NCBI GenBank assembly: GCA_946965045.2
Contig: OX337242.1
Coordinates: 1,736,001-1,800,000, forward strand
DNA from: Epithemia pelagica
Lineage: Eukaryota; Bacillariophyta; Bacillariophyceae; Surirellales; Surirellaceae
Reading direction: 5' to 3'
Length of the DNA stretch: 64,000 bases
The translations under genes and the position numbers were made by a program. Below the pieces are notes generated by a model. That model made no database searches and was not told where the DNA came from. It saw only the letters and a list, made by a program, of their open reading frames with translations. Below, piece after piece: positions 54,063 through 64,000 of the stretch (positions are counted from its first letter, which is position 1; each line of letters opens with the position of its first letter).

Positions 54063-54390
54063 GGGAATGAGGCAATGTGAGAGATGAACGGATGAGATCA
54101 CCTTCGAATTGACCTTCTTTCTGCATTAGAGACCCCAAGTACATGTTGACTCTTGAATTTGTTTGAATTTAGCTGAGTTTCTTTTTGTAGCTTAGCATTC
54201 AACGACATTTTCACTCACAATGCGAAACGAGTTGTCTCGACAGTTCGGTTGGGCCAATGACTGAGCCTCCCTGAATACCCCTGTTCATGAGACTTACAAT
54301 AAATCAAATAGAGAATTGTGTGTCTACAAACCCGTTTGAAGCCATATCCATAAATTACCTGTCTCGACCGCGTCGTGATAACGGGGTATA
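54063..54390. other. Intergenic spacer between convergent genes
   Basis: This 328-bp gap lies between the 3' ends of the VWD gene (+) and the SHPRH-like gene (-). It is AT-rich toward 54150-54340. Nothing else recognised. Confidence 0.5.
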
Positions 54391-57300
54391 TCACTTCATA
54401 TTCTTATATTCATGGTCCGTAGTCAGTAGCTGCATGAGTTCTTCTTCCGAGGCAAATCCTCCATCCACTCCACCTGCTCGAATGGTCGGTTTGGTCGACT
54501 GGCTGTCTTCCACAATGGTATGGTCTGTCGCGGCACACGATGTCCGCCAGGCATCAATTTTGACTTCGACAGTGTCTTCAACCACATAGCGATGGACCGT
54601 TGTTTGATGAGTTTGTCCAATTCGTGACACGCGATTAATGGCTTGCAGATCCAATGCGTGATTCAACAATGGTTCCAACAAAAAGACATGACGGGCTTCC
54701 AAAATGGTCAAGCCTTCCGCACCATGTTTGACGTTGAGCATGAGAACGGTACAGTCGTCATTGGAACGAAACACAGTACAAGCTTCTCCAATTTTGGCCT
54801 TGGAGGAGGCTCGTACCAGTGATATCGAGTTCATGGCAAGGGCTTGCGCAACAATGTCCAACATGTCTTCCCATTGCGAAAACAAAATGGCCTTTTCCCC
54901 AACATCCCGTACATCCAACAAATCTGCCACGACTCGCGTCACTTTGGTCCCCCAACTTCCCTTGACATCTTGCCGTTGCACACGGCTGCCATCGTTACGG
55001 GGTTTGTCCGACGCAATGAGTACTTGGTCCACCGACGTTGGAATGCGACACCGGATGGGACACGAAATCATGGAAGTACGAGAATTCAATCGCTCGAGAC
55101 ATGCCGCATGAAAGGAATGACCACACCGCAAGACGGCTCGGTCGGCCGATCCAAACGAACACAAACACACGGCACACGTGTCGACTGATTCTTCGGATTT
55201 CTGGTTGGTTTGTGGGCAAGACTCGTTCTGACCTTGTTGTTGTTGTTGTTGTTGTTCTTGCTCTTGTTGTTGATTGCGAAGGTATCGCAGGGTTTCTTTG
55301 GACCGTCGTAAATCACCATGAGCCATGGCTTGCTTGGCGGCATGGTCATGATACTGGGACAGTACATCGCAAGGTAAGACTACCGCATTTTGTTGTTCTC
55401 GTGTCAATTGAGTCCAATCTTCGCCCTCCTCACACAAACGAATGGATTCCTTGCATTGATTCAATTCATCCAAATCATTCAAGAGATCCAAATGCGTCCG
55501 CCATTGTCTCCAACCCAAGACCTTTTCCTTTTCCTTTTTCTGTGCCTCGAGGACTTCGAAAAAGGCCTTGGCACGATCCAGCCAATTCGGAACCTCACCC
55601 GTTTCTTCTCCAACCCGTTTCACAATCGCAGCACCAATGGGACCACGCAGCACAGTGTGCAATGTATTCACTAGCAACAAGGTCACACGGTCGGGCTCCA
55701 ACTCATTGAGTTGATCTCCAATACTACAATGTCGACATTTTGGGCCTTGTTGATTCCAGTCGGCTTTGCAGACCCGACAATGACTATTTTCATATAGTTC
55801 TTGGTGACTGGGGGACGAGGACAAGCGTGCAATCTTGTCCATACATTTGCCATGTCTTCCCGGGGGACAATGGTATCGGTCCTTGCGGATTTGAAACGTC
55901 CCGTCCTCCATGGTATTCACCCAGGATGTGGCCTTGCCAATACCCGAGTTCCGAATCGCTTGAAGTCGCGATTGGAGGGCCATTTGCAAACCGTGAATGT
56001 CACGAAAGGTGGGAAATTTGACAATACCACTCTCGGCACTGGCTTTGGTGGTTTGAATATGATCCAATTCTTCTTGCACTCGGACACAGACACCATGAAC
56101 CTGGGACTCCTCCCCATATAAATGACAGGCGACCAGAAATTCGTCCCACCATCCAGCATCCCAGCAGTCGCTTCGACTCTTGTTTGACAACGAAGGAACG
56201 AGCTCATGAATCGATCCTTCGGCCTTTTTCCTTGCATCCGAAGCTTGAACAAGACGGTGATTACAGGCTCTATGCAATGACTTTGCTGCCTGCATGTACA
56301 GGGATTCAATGTGCTCTGCCCTTGTTTTCATTTCTGTCATTTTCTTTCTCATGGATGGAATATCAAACAACCCAACTTCGTCCGTCTTCTTCTCTTTGTC
56401 GGATTTGACGTCAACTTTCTGGTTCCCTGTTTTCTTGTCGTCATTGTCTGCAGTTTGACGCGATTGAATCAAAGATGAAAAAGAGATCGAGGCATTGTGA
56501 AGGGCATGCAGTGTCTGCAAGGAATCACTCGCAATGTCTGCTTCTTCCAAAATCAACTCGAGTCCTACATAGTATCCCATGGGAAAAGTTCTTTGTTCCA
56601 GTCGTTTGTGGCAACTCTCAATCACAATTCGCCAATTCTTGGACTTGTGTGTGTGAAACCCCTCCAGGGGCAACACCCAGCCCTCCGTGGCACTCTCGTT
56701 TGTGTTGCTGCTCGTAGCGTCGAGAGGGCACTCCAGTTTGGTCACGGGAACAAATTCGCCACCCAAAGAGGGGCTGGCCACTTCCAAGGCACACAGTTTG
56801 GGCAACAAGATGGCCCAGTCAAAATCCTTGGATACTTCGTTTTGCAGAAAGGAGGGTACCTGTCGTACAGGGCGCAATTTGAAGCGGATGATACGTCGTG
56901 CGGGACCCTCAAAATCGACACGCGCCCAAAACGAATGTTGCTCTGGTCGACGACTGTTGGCGCTCTGTGCCATTTTCCAATCCAGACGAATGACTTTGCT
57001 GGAGTGCACTTGACTGTGTGGGGTACGGAATCCCTTGCTTCCGCTGAGGAAGGAATTGGCCAATACGGGTATTGGTTGTGAATTGGATTCCGCCAAGTCC
57101 AAGGATTCCAGGTAGAGTTTACAACTCTTTTCTAACAATACATCGTCACTTGTTTTAGGAAACCCTTCTCCTCGTTCTCTCGCTTCAACCTGGAGGCGTG
57201 AAAGGGCCGCCATACCATTGGTATGCATGCTAACCAATCGCTGCGATTCTTCGCATTTCAATCGAGCGTCGTCAATCAAACGCACCAAGATTTCTTCCAT

Positions 57301-60300
57301 TGTCAAAACATTGGAGACACCGGAATCAGGTGCTGACTCCATTGTCGCGGATGGGGATGCATCTGCACCACTCCCGGCGCCACCGCGTTTTGTCGCCTTG
57401 GACCTTCTTTTTTTCTTATTGTGGGAAGGACCGTGGCTGGTTATGCCACCAGCTCCGACTTGTGGATGGCAGCAGGCAGCGCGAAGTCGATGCAAATGTT
57501 CCGCCAGCATGGTCAAGTGTTGTGCCTTGTCTTGTTTGCCCTTGCGACGACGTTCACAAAAGTCCCCGGCGGTTGCCAGGGTTGCTTCCAATTGGCGTTC
57601 ATAAAAATGACGTTCAATGGAGGAGAATTTCAGCAACTGTTTCACCTCTGTCTGTTCGGGAACACCCATTTGTTCTCGAACCAATGGATGGGCTTTTGTC
57701 GATCTCCAGAATATATTGGCCAAGAGTGTTTGGATACGATGGCACATGGAAACAGGATGCGATGTTGACTCCAGGGACTTGGCAAAAAATGACTTTTGGG
57801 AAAAGGGTGGGACACGTAGAAAAACCAGAAGGCCATATAAATCCTGTAACTGTCCTCGCCCAATGGGCGTCCCAGTCACACACCAGCGATGGTGAGCGTG
57901 CAATTTCAGAGCCATTCGAGCTGATGTGGCTGTAGGACGTTCCACGCGCTGAGCTTCGTCCAAACACACTCGCCAAAAGTCAATTGATGATAGGGGAGAT
58001 GGGACAACACGGTAACGCTTTCGTTTTCGCAACCACCCGTTGTTCCCATTTTCATCTTGGGCAACAAACTTGTTTTCATCTGCGGCATGTCCAAAGTCTG
58101 ACAAGAGTGCATCGAACGTGACCAAGACGACATCATGATCGGCCAAGAAGTAGGGGTGGAGCAATTTCATTTCGTTGCGAGTTTCCTTGAAGCCACGTTT
58201 GGGTCGTGATTTCGTTATTCTGTCTACTCCATGATAAATCGCCACATTCAACGGCCGTTGGGTGCTGGGATGTTGCGTGTGTCGCTCAATTTCTCGTTCC
58301 CATTGAGTCAGAATTGCCGGCGGTGTCACGATCAGCGTCGCTCGACTGGGTATCAGCTGCGTAGTTGTTTCGTTTCCACCTTTTGGTGAGGTTTTGGCCG
58401 TGGCTGCTATGGTTGCACAACAACAAGGACAAAATCGTTCGTGAAGTGGATGTGGTGTTTCATAACAGATCCAAGATTGATCCGAGAACATTTTTCGGTA
58501 CATAATGGGTGTGGTCTTGGCTTTTAATTCCGACAAGGTATCAAACCCAGCACAATCCATGTGCAGTGGTTCCTGGCATTGACAACACAGTACAATAGGT
58601 CGCTGTTCCGTTGATTCTTGTACATGTATCACTTCACCACACAAGCAGGATCCCAGCAGTGTTTCTCCTTCGTCTAACCAACGATGTGGAACGTCTGGGT
58701 CAGCCGCACTGTCTTCCTCGTGCGTCATGGACTTGTCCGGTGTTACTGGAACCGCCGCCACCTTGGAGCGACGACTTGTCAGGGGCAATCGACGACGCGG
58801 AGATGTCACAAGGTCCCTGGATGTTGATGATACAGCATTATCTTGCTCGTTCTGAACAGTCACGTTTTCATGTGTTTCCTGGACTGTGGACTCTTCATCA
58901 GAAGATTTGTCGCCTGTATCCATCTTGTCTTGGCTTTGTTGAGCTATCGTGGCCAAAGACAACTTGTCATTGGAAGCCGTAACATCCACCACGTCTCCGA
59001 CTGGTAATGGTCTCGAATGTGCCAAGATACAAGCCAGCACTTCGACAGTTTTCCCCAAACCCATGCTTTCCGCCAAAATACCACCTTTTATGACCACCTC
59101 GCTATGACTATGACCGGTTCCATCGGCGTACTCTTTTTCGTTCTCCACCTCAAGACCCAAGCTCATGCTTCGAGCATCTCTGATTGAGCTGGCCAACCAG
59201 CCAATCACAGGACAATAAAGTAACAAGGACGCCCCATCCGTGTCTTTTTGGTTGTCCCGATGTTGTTCTTCCCACGTGGTTAATGGAATTCCTCCTCTCG
59301 GAAAAGAAGGAGGACTGCATGTCGTCGTCGTCGTCGTCGCCTCGGCAGGATTCCATGACGGTCCTCCACCGCCCTGTGCGAGGACAACCCAAGCCAATTT
59401 CCACTCTTCACAAGGCACGGGATGTTGCTCGCGTTGCAACATCCATTGTACCGCCATGGCTTGATAGGGTCGTAAGGTCGGAAGGAGACCTGGAATTCTG
59501 TTTGGTGGAACCGAGGCATCGGGTCGTTGCTGTTCTTCTGGATTCTGCTGCTCCAAGACTCGTTTCAACTGAACATTGTCGGTCCATTTATAAATGGTAT
59601 GCGCCGTCACTGTCGTACTGCCATGGGGGATGGACGACGCCATGTCAAGTGTCCGTGTGGTGTTGGTCATGGTCATGATATGGTCCAAGGCTTGATGAAT
59701 CCATCGGGCATATTGGTATTTGCGTGCCACAAAGGTTCGTGTGACTCGATTCACTGGCAAGGTTTGGGGTTGACAGGGGTCCAATGCCTGGGGTAGCAAA
59801 TAAACGTGCATGTTCCAGAGTCTCCTGGATTGGATGTTGGTGGGTGGTGATGACGGAGGAGCAGCAGTAGTGGTTGTGGACTTGTGTTGTTGTTGTTGTT
59901 GGTCGTCCAGTGGGTGGTTGCTCGTCTGCAGTCGCACGGCCATGTATCCTAGTTCGACACAGGCGGCCAATGGTCGCCACCGTGTTGTCGATTCCACTTT
60001 TGTCGTCGTCTTCGAAGCGTCACCTGTATCCAAGCAGTTTCCCAAACAGACCAGGCTTTTTCCTGCCACCAAGACAAGATCCGTGTCGTCCTCGGCGTTG
60101 TGGTGGTGTCGGTCCTTGGACTCGGGTATCACAATTTGAATCCAAGAGCTTGGTTGTGTATCCTGTTCCCGTTGCTGATCGTGCAGGAGGGGAATACATC
60201 CGAGATAAAAGGAGGACGGACCATTGAGTTGAGATTGCACGTGGTGTCGCTGGTCGTGTTGCTTCCAATTGTGTCGTCCCACAAAGGTCAAGACGGGATC

Positions 60301-61512
60301 CTGGGAACCACCAGCAGGGTTTGCCTCCGGGTGTGTGCAAGTGGTGCGTTGGCTTGGCTGCGTTTTTCCTTGGGGGGCCGGCCTTGACGGGGGACTGGAC
60401 GAGGATGCCCGAACCAATTCCACGGGTTGTTGACACTGCTCGTGAAACATGGCTTGGACCGTTTGGAACGAGGGGTTTGATGAACGTGGTCGCTTGGTAC
60501 CAAGAAGGAGGCGTCCCGACGTGTCGGGGAATGGCGTCTTTATGTGGGACTGTTTGGATTTCTTTGGTTTGCATTTGGTTGTGGCCTGTTTTGGTGTTGC
60601 CGAGTCGGTTTCGTCGTCGTTGTCGTCACTGTCGTTCCAGACTTCCTCGTTGTCGTCGCCATGGTTATTCTTGGTGCGGCGACGCTTGGCTCGTGGTTTG
60701 GATGCCCTACTCCGTGCTTCAATCCTTGCGCTTGTGTGCGGCTTGTCCTTGTCGTCGTCCTTGTCGTCATCATCACTATCCTGTAAAATGTACCGTCCCG
60801 CCAATCGTCGACTCCGTCGTGGTCGAGTGCCGGGTCGACTCCTTGGACGGGGTTGGTGGGTCTTGGATTCCTTCTCCTCCTTAAGCGAATGGTCGTTATC
60901 GTCGTCGTCGTTGTTCGTCTCCTGTGGTTCCACGGCAAATCGAATCCTACGACGTGTGGGTGGTGGTTGTCGTTCTTGTTTCAACAAAGAGGAGGTCTTT
61001 GGTACCTCCTTGGTGGCGTCATCGTCGTCGTCCTCCAAAATGGCTCGGATTCCTCGACATTGACGTTTGCCAGCTGGTGATTGTGTGGTCTGTTTCGCCT
61101 CCTTTTCCTTCGGGTCGCTGTGGTGGTCGGCAGCAGCAGTCTGTGGGAGTTGGGCAAATTGCGATACCAGCACTGGTTGCTGGTCGTTGTTGTTGTTGTT
61201 GTTGTTTCGTTGTTGGTGGTGCTGTACTTGTTCCAAGAGCCATCCCAGTCGACCCAAGACATGGGGTGTTGCCGTAGCATTCGAATGGCCGGTGGCATCC
61301 TGGTCCCATGCTTGTCGTCGTTGGCGACGTCGTGCCAAGAATCGACCTTGTCGTTGGATCCGACGTTCTTGTCGGTCATCCAATAAGTCTTGAGGATGTT
61401 GTTGTTGTGGTGGTGGTGGTGGTTCTCCATGGTCCACCCCATGGTCGTTGGAGGAACCACTCCCCGTTCCACCCACGATACGAATCGGATGACGTTGTTT
61501 CGATCGACCCAT
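54391..61512 (-). CDS. SHPRH-like SNF2 ATPase / PHD / RING E3 ubiquitin ligase
   Basis: An intact 2373-aa frame starts at MGRSKQRHPIRIVGG; upstream codons to 61665 are open but lack conservation signals. The first 700 residues are basic and low-complexity with NLS-like runs. The helicase N-lobe starts GLLPTLRPYQAMAVQWML. Walker A is GGILAESMGLGKTVEVLA (about 811), and a PHD-type finger (CLCGEVIHV...CCQCQEPLHMDCAGFD, about 955-1010) is inserted. Motif II is DEAQ rather than DEAH (about 1186), and motif III is RWCVTGTPIGR. A long insert follows, then a RING (CAVCLCSF...CGHSFHAACLERL, about 2110-2160) and the C-lobe (KAILFSQWEDMLDIVA, LNVKHGAEGLTILEARHVFLLEPLLN, INRVSRIGQTHQTTVHRY). PHD and RING insertions in SNF2 lobes are characteristic of SHPRH/Rad5-type ligases, which polyubiquitinate PCNA at stalled forks. 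A polyQ run lies near residue 2090. Confidence 0.88.
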   Translation of the reverse strand: MGRSKQRHPIRIVGGTGSGSSNDHGVDHGEPPPPPQQQHPQDLLDDRQERRIQRQGRFLARRRQRRQAWDQDATGHSNATATPHVLGRLGWLLEQVQHHQQRNNNNNNNDQQPVLVSQFAQLPQTAAADHHSDPKEKEAKQTTQSPAGKRQCRGIRAILEDDDDDATKEVPKTSSLLKQERQPPPTRRRIRFAVEPQETNNDDDDNDHSLKEEKESKTHQPRPRSRPGTRPRRSRRLAGRYILQDSDDDDKDDDKDKPHTSARIEARSRASKPRAKRRRTKNNHGDDNEEVWNDSDDNDDETDSATPKQATTKCKPKKSKQSHIKTPFPDTSGRLLLGTKRPRSSNPSFQTVQAMFHEQCQQPVELVRASSSSPPSRPAPQGKTQPSQRTTCTHPEANPAGGSQDPVLTFVGRHNWKQHDQRHHVQSQLNGPSSFYLGCIPLLHDQQREQDTQPSSWIQIVIPESKDRHHHNAEDDTDLVLVAGKSLVCLGNCLDTGDASKTTTKVESTTRWRPLAACVELGYMAVRLQTSNHPLDDQQQQQHKSTTTTAAPPSSPPTNIQSRRLWNMHVYLLPQALDPCQPQTLPVNRVTRTFVARKYQYARWIHQALDHIMTMTNTTRTLDMASSIPHGSTTVTAHTIYKWTDNVQLKRVLEQQNPEEQQRPDASVPPNRIPGLLPTLRPYQAMAVQWMLQREQHPVPCEEWKLAWVVLAQGGGGPSWNPAEATTTTTTCSPPSFPRGGIPLTTWEEQHRDNQKDTDGASLLLYCPVIGWLASSIRDARSMSLGLEVENEKEYADGTGHSHSEVVIKGGILAESMGLGKTVEVLACILAHSRPLPVGDVVDVTASNDKLSLATIAQQSQDKMDTGDKSSDEESTVQETHENVTVQNEQDNAVSSTSRDLVTSPRRRLPLTSRRSKVAAVPVTPDKSMTHEEDSAADPDVPHRWLDEGETLLGSCLCGEVIHVQESTEQRPIVLCCQCQEPLHMDCAGFDTLSELKAKTTPIMYRKMFSDQSWICYETPHPLHERFCPCCCATIAATAKTSPKGGNETTTQLIPSRATLIVTPPAILTQWEREIERHTQHPSTQRPLNVAIYHGVDRITKSRPKRGFKETRNEMKLLHPYFLADHDVVLVTFDALLSDFGHAADENKFVAQDENGNNGWLRKRKRYRVVPSPLSSIDFWRVCLDEAQRVERPTATSARMALKLHAHHRWCVTGTPIGRGQLQDLYGLLVFLRVPPFSQKSFFAKSLESTSHPVSMCHRIQTLLANIFWRSTKAHPLVREQMGVPEQTEVKQLLKFSSIERHFYERQLEATLATAGDFCERRRKGKQDKAQHLTMLAEHLHRLRAACCHPQVGAGGITSHGPSHNKKKRRSKATKRGGAGSGADASPSATMESAPDSGVSNVLTMEEILVRLIDDARLKCEESQRLVSMHTNGMAALSRLQVEARERGEGFPKTSDDVLLEKSCKLYLESLDLAESNSQPIPVLANSFLSGSKGFRTPHSQVHSSKVIRLDWKMAQSANSRRPEQHSFWARVDFEGPARRIIRFKLRPVRQVPSFLQNEVSKDFDWAILLPKLCALEVASPSLGGEFVPVTKLECPLDATSSNTNESATEGWVLPLEGFHTHKSKNWRIVIESCHKRLEQRTFPMGYYVGLELILEEADIASDSLQTLHALHNASISFSSLIQSRQTADNDDKKTGNQKVDVKSDKEKKTDEVGLFDIPSMRKKMTEMKTRAEHIESLYMQAAKSLHRACNHRLVQASDARKKAEGSIHELVPSLSNKSRSDCWDAGWWDEFLVACHLYGEESQVHGVCVRVQEELDHIQTTKASAESGIVKFPTFRDIHGLQMALQSRLQAIRNSGIGKATSWVNTMEDGTFQIRKDRYHCPPGRHGKCMDKIARLSSSPSHQELYENSHCRVCKADWNQQGPKCRHCSIGDQLNELEPDRVTLLLVNTLHTVLRGPIGAAIVKRVGEETGEVPNWLDRAKAFFEVLEAQKKEKEKVLGWRQWRTHLDLLNDLDELNQCKESIRLCEEGEDWTQLTREQQNAVVLPCDVLSQYHDHAAKQAMAHGDLRRSKETLRYLRNQQQEQEQQQQQQQGQNESCPQTNQKSEESVDTCAVCLCSFGSADRAVLRCGHSFHAACLERLNSRTSMISCPIRCRIPTSVDQVLIASDKPRNDGSRVQRQDVKGSWGTKVTRVVADLLDVRDVGEKAILFSQWEDMLDIVAQALAMNSISLVRASSKAKIGEACTVFRSNDDCTVLMLNVKHGAEGLTILEARHVFLLEPLLNHALDLQAINRVSRIGQTHQTTVHRYVVEDTVEVKIDAWRTSCAATDHTIVEDSQSTKPTIRAGGVDGGFASEEELMQLLTTDHEYKNMK

Positions 61513-62197
61513 GGCAGTATGACACACGTTTGGCGCCAAGAAAACGTTCGTGTTGCCCCTTGGTGGTGAGCCTCGTCTACTGCTGCTACTGGAGCGTCTT
61601 CTGGCGTGAGACCAACCACACACGGACACAGAGATAGAGAGATAGAGAGAGATGCAACACCACAAATAGTGGGTTGTTGCCTTTCTCCAGAACGAAAAAG
61701 TGTTTGGACGAAGTGTGTGTTGGCGAAGTTTTGTTCGCTTCTTTCAGAGCGACCTTTATGCGATCTTATGCAGTCACCTTACAGTCGCTGAAAATGAATG
61801 GTACTAGTAGAGAGACGGTCAATAGGTAGCGTCTCGATATATATATAGTTGGAGGAAAAGCCGGAGTTTGGAATGGACGGGTGAGGAAACACACAAAACA
61901 GTTCTACAATACACCACAAGTATTATTAGAATAGAAAAGGATAATAGAATACGGAGGACACTAACACCGACACGGAGAGATTTGTCTTCTTCTCTCGCTT
62001 TGCCGGCAAGGAACAAAAAGGGAGAGAGAAAGTAATAGGAATGATTCCATCCAGAAGGATACGACCGTGTCTCCGTCCAATGACAATTAAGTTGAGGGGG
62101 GAATATATGATTGATTCGCTTGGGACTCGGCAATTCCATTCACTGGAACCACCAAGAGAGAAGGAACCGACGCATATGGTTGTCCTGGTTTTTGTGT
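61513..62197. other. Intergenic region upstream of the SHPRH-like gene
   Basis: This 685-bp region (promoter of the SHPRH-like gene, 3' flank of the J-protein gene) contains a GAGA-type run near 61625-61650 and an (AT)n stretch near 61838-61848. No gene is supported. Confidence 0.5.
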
Positions 62198-63421
62198 TTA
62201 CCAAAAGGTTAATAGATTTTTGCGTTGGGGTTTTTCCACTGGTACCAGTTGCTGATTGCTTTCATTGGAATGACGACCACCCCCCTTGGAGGAGGATCCA
62301 TTGGTCAAGGCCAAGGTGGTCTGGTTGGATTTTTTGGACTTGTGGTGGCTCGCCGGACTAGTGGTGAGTTGCAATCGTTGGGCTTCGGATTGTTGTGTAC
62401 CATTGGTCAATCGTTTCGTTTTCGAATTGCCATTTTGTTTTTGGGCCCAATTCGGACGCTTGTCGGCACGATCCGAAACGCAGACAGTTTCCATGGATCC
62501 ATCGGGTCGTTCCATTCTGGTTTCGGTAATGGTTTCCACGGTCCCATCGGCATGGCGAATCTGACGTTCCGTCGTGGACATGGTCAGGGGACGATTGTCT
62601 CCCTCCCGACCCCGACTCGGAACCAAGGCCTTGCTGGAAGAAGCAGAGGAATGTTGTGGTTTGGACGAGGACTTGTTGTTGCTGTCGCGTTTGGTCAGGG
62701 CGTGACTGGAACTCTTGCTGTGGTTCTTGTGGTGATCACGCTGGACGACCAGGTCCGTACTGGGACGCACCGATTCGCGAGAGGACGGGGACGAAGAGGA
62801 ATAGGGTTGACTGGATCGTTGCGTCGGTGACGAAGGCGAGGACGACGAGGATGAGGAGTAGGGTGTGGATCGCGAGTGATTGTGGTTGTTGCTGTGGTTA
62901 TTGCTGCTGCTTTTGATATTGTGATTGCTGCTGCTTTTGTGATTGCTACTGGAACCAGTGTGGCGACGATCACCCGATTCCAATCGTTTTTGTTTGGATT
63001 TGGAAGACGACGACGACGACGGAGGATGGTGAGTGTTGCCGGCAGTAGCACCGGTAAAGTCATAGTGCGATCCGGGGTAGGGAAATCCCATGCGTTCTTC
63101 AAAGTCTCGTTTAAAGACTTCATAGGGGGAATGAAAACACACATGGACGTTGCGACGATCATACCCTTGTGCCGTACCGGTCCGTTGGTGTTGCAATCGT
63201 TGCAAGGAATTGTATTCGCGGCGTTGCTCGGGATCCCTCAAGAGTTCGTAGGCATTGGAAAGTTTGGCAAACGTGGACACGGCCGCTTCTCGTTCGGCCG
63301 GTGTCGTTTTGCGATCTGGATGTTCCTTTAGGGCCAACTTGCGATAGGCAGTCTTAATGTCGGTGTCCGAGGCTGACGAGGACACGCCCAAGATGCGGTA
63401 CGGATCGTCTCCCTGTTCCAT
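62198..63421 (-). CDS. J-domain (DnaJ/Hsp40) protein with Ser-rich low-complexity tail
   Basis: From the ATG at 63421 the protein has 407 aa. The J domain is at residues about 6-75: DPYRILGVSSSASDTDIKTAYRKLALKEHPDRKTTPAEREAAV, including the HPD motif that stimulates Hsp70 ATPase. No Gly/Phe region or zinc fingers follow, so it is a class C J-protein. The rest is Ser/His/Asn-rich with a short conserved-looking stretch (MSTTERQIRHADGTVETITETRMERPDGSMETV). The frame is open upstream to 63652 and encodes a hydrophobic leader with GKAFCSS, similar to a diatom plastid signal, but no in-frame ATG precedes it. An unseen upstream exon could supply the start, making it an organellar protein. Confidence 0.8.
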   Translation of the reverse strand: MEQGDDPYRILGVSSSASDTDIKTAYRKLALKEHPDRKTTPAEREAAVSTFAKLSNAYELLRDPEQRREYNSLQRLQHQRTGTAQGYDRRNVHVCFHSPYEVFKRDFEERMGFPYPGSHYDFTGATAGNTHHPPSSSSSSKSKQKRLESGDRRHTGSSSNHKSSSNHNIKSSSNNHSNNHNHSRSTPYSSSSSSSPSSPTQRSSQPYSSSSPSSRESVRPSTDLVVQRDHHKNHSKSSSHALTKRDSNNKSSSKPQHSSASSSKALVPSRGREGDNRPLTMSTTERQIRHADGTVETITETRMERPDGSMETVCVSDRADKRPNWAQKQNGNSKTKRLTNGTQQSEAQRLQLTTSPASHHKSKKSNQTTLALTNGSSSKGGGRHSNESNQQLVPVEKPQRKNLLTFW

Positions 63422-63910
63422 TCTTTCAAGTCTGTGCGGCTGCTGGAGTGAGGAGGATGGTGGTTTTGGGGAGGAAGGTCGTTGTGGAAACCAACGAATG
63501 CTGCTGCTGCAAAAGGCTTTTCCTTTACGACACGACAATAACGACAACAACAACAACCACAACAACAACAGACCAAAGACTGGTTGGCTCTTGTGTTGGC
63601 TCGGTTGATCGTAATCTCGTTGATTTGTGACAATGGTACGAAGCCAACACACAACACATACAAAGTATCACATTCCTCGCGCCGGCATGTGGTTGGGGGG
63701 ATTCATTTAAGTTTGGTTGGGCCTAAATCGTGTGTTCCCAACCCGTTCTTATGGACTGCTCTCTTTTAGTCGCGTATTTAGTTCGTGACTTGCCCATGTA
63801 ACTTATGAGTGACGATCCATCCGAGATTGAAGTCTCATCAAAGGCATCTCATATCTCATCGTTGGGTGCAGTTCAGGACAACAGATAAAACTCCATCACA
63901 CTCGACCATC
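63422..63910. promoter_or_regulatory. Divergent region between the J-protein gene and the next gene
   Basis: This 489-bp region includes the open leader upstream of the J domain (to 63652) and, from there to 63910, the presumed promoter of the gene starting at 63911. A (CAACAACAA)n stretch lies near 63545-63570. No defined motif recognised. Confidence 0.4.
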
Positions 63911-64000
63911 ATGGCAGCACGATCGGGAACGAGTCCAAATGGCAGCTCCCAACCGGAGAAACCGTCGGCGGTGGCGGCAAAGAGTTCTCGTCACTCGGTA
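63911..64000 (+). CDS. Start of an unidentified protein, cut by the window end
   Basis: ATG after CGACCATC opens a frame of 30 codons (MAARSGTSPNGSSQPEKPSA...) with no stop before the window ends. The sequence is Ser/Pro/Ala-rich and typical of a disordered N-terminus. Context of the start (ATCATGGC) is good. The product cannot be told. Confidence 0.45.
   Translation, partial: MAARSGTSPNGSSQPEKPSAVAAKSSRHSV

Noticed and set aside
1-64000. tRNA, rRNA, CRISPR arrays, bacterial operons
   Set aside because: No cloverleaf, rRNA signature, regularly spaced repeats or polycistronic spacing was seen by eye; a tRNA scan would be needed to exclude a diverged tRNA.

Overview
The window looks like nuclear DNA of a diatom, probably a raphid pennate (inference). 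Genes are mostly intron-poor, and introns are about 75-105 bp with GTACGT/GTAAGT-type donors. Several N-termini look like signal peptides, and one protein has a signal peptide followed by a twin-arginine lumen-targeting region, as expected for a complex plastid. Two Ty1/Copia-type retrotransposons resemble diatom CoDi elements, and one gene carries the GDPH/VWD module known from diatom adhesive proteins. I see no bacterial operons, CRISPR arrays, rRNA or tRNA.

Region 1 (1-25.6 kb) holds host genes. In order these are an ankyrin/Mut7-type 3'-5' exonuclease (+); a six-exon secreted G8/parallel-beta-helix/carbohydrate-binding-like protein (-); a UbiB/ADCK-type atypical kinase (-) with one apparent frameshift; a lumenal DUF1499-like protein (+); a type II membrane glycosyltransferase (-); a secreted GH16 glucanase-like region running into a lung-seven-transmembrane (GPR107/108-type) receptor (+) with one apparent frameshift; an XPG/FEN1-like nuclease (-); and a secreted FAD-linked (berberine-bridge type) oxidoreductase (-).

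Region 2 (25.7-50 kb) is a transposon landing zone. A 6.2-kb Copia element (Copia-1, +) with identical 113-bp LTRs splits the remnant of an SCP/FCP1-type phosphatase gene. Next come an (ATTGTT)n microsatellite and an old hAT-like MITE. A Penelope-like reverse transcriptase gene (+) follows. It is interrupted first by a 6.1-kb Copia element (Copia-2, -; 253-bp LTRs, 135-bp tandem duplication through the RT active site) and again by a 6.7-kb hAT DNA transposon (16-bp perfect TIRs, perfect 8-bp target duplication ATCCCGAT). The hAT encodes a BED/hAT transposase (-) and, convergent to it, an endonuclease III/NTH1-like DNA glycosylase (+). This transposon-borne base-excision enzyme is the most interesting object in the window. 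An imperfect tandem repeat rich in hairpins closes the region.

Region 3 (50.5-64 kb) returns to host genes: a secreted Cys-rich GDPH/VWD adhesive-like gene with four coding lesions (probable pseudogene, +), a 2373-aa SHPRH-like SNF2/PHD/RING protein (-), a J-domain protein (-), and the start of an unidentified gene leaving the window (+).

Both Copia elements have gag and pol in the same frame, separated by one UGA followed by C. This suggests stop-codon readthrough. Several one-base frameshifts lie in host genes. They cluster strongly in the VWD gene, while the longest genes (SHPRH, G8 protein, exonuclease) are intact. This argues for true decay in the VWD gene and leaves assembly error possible for the isolated cases.
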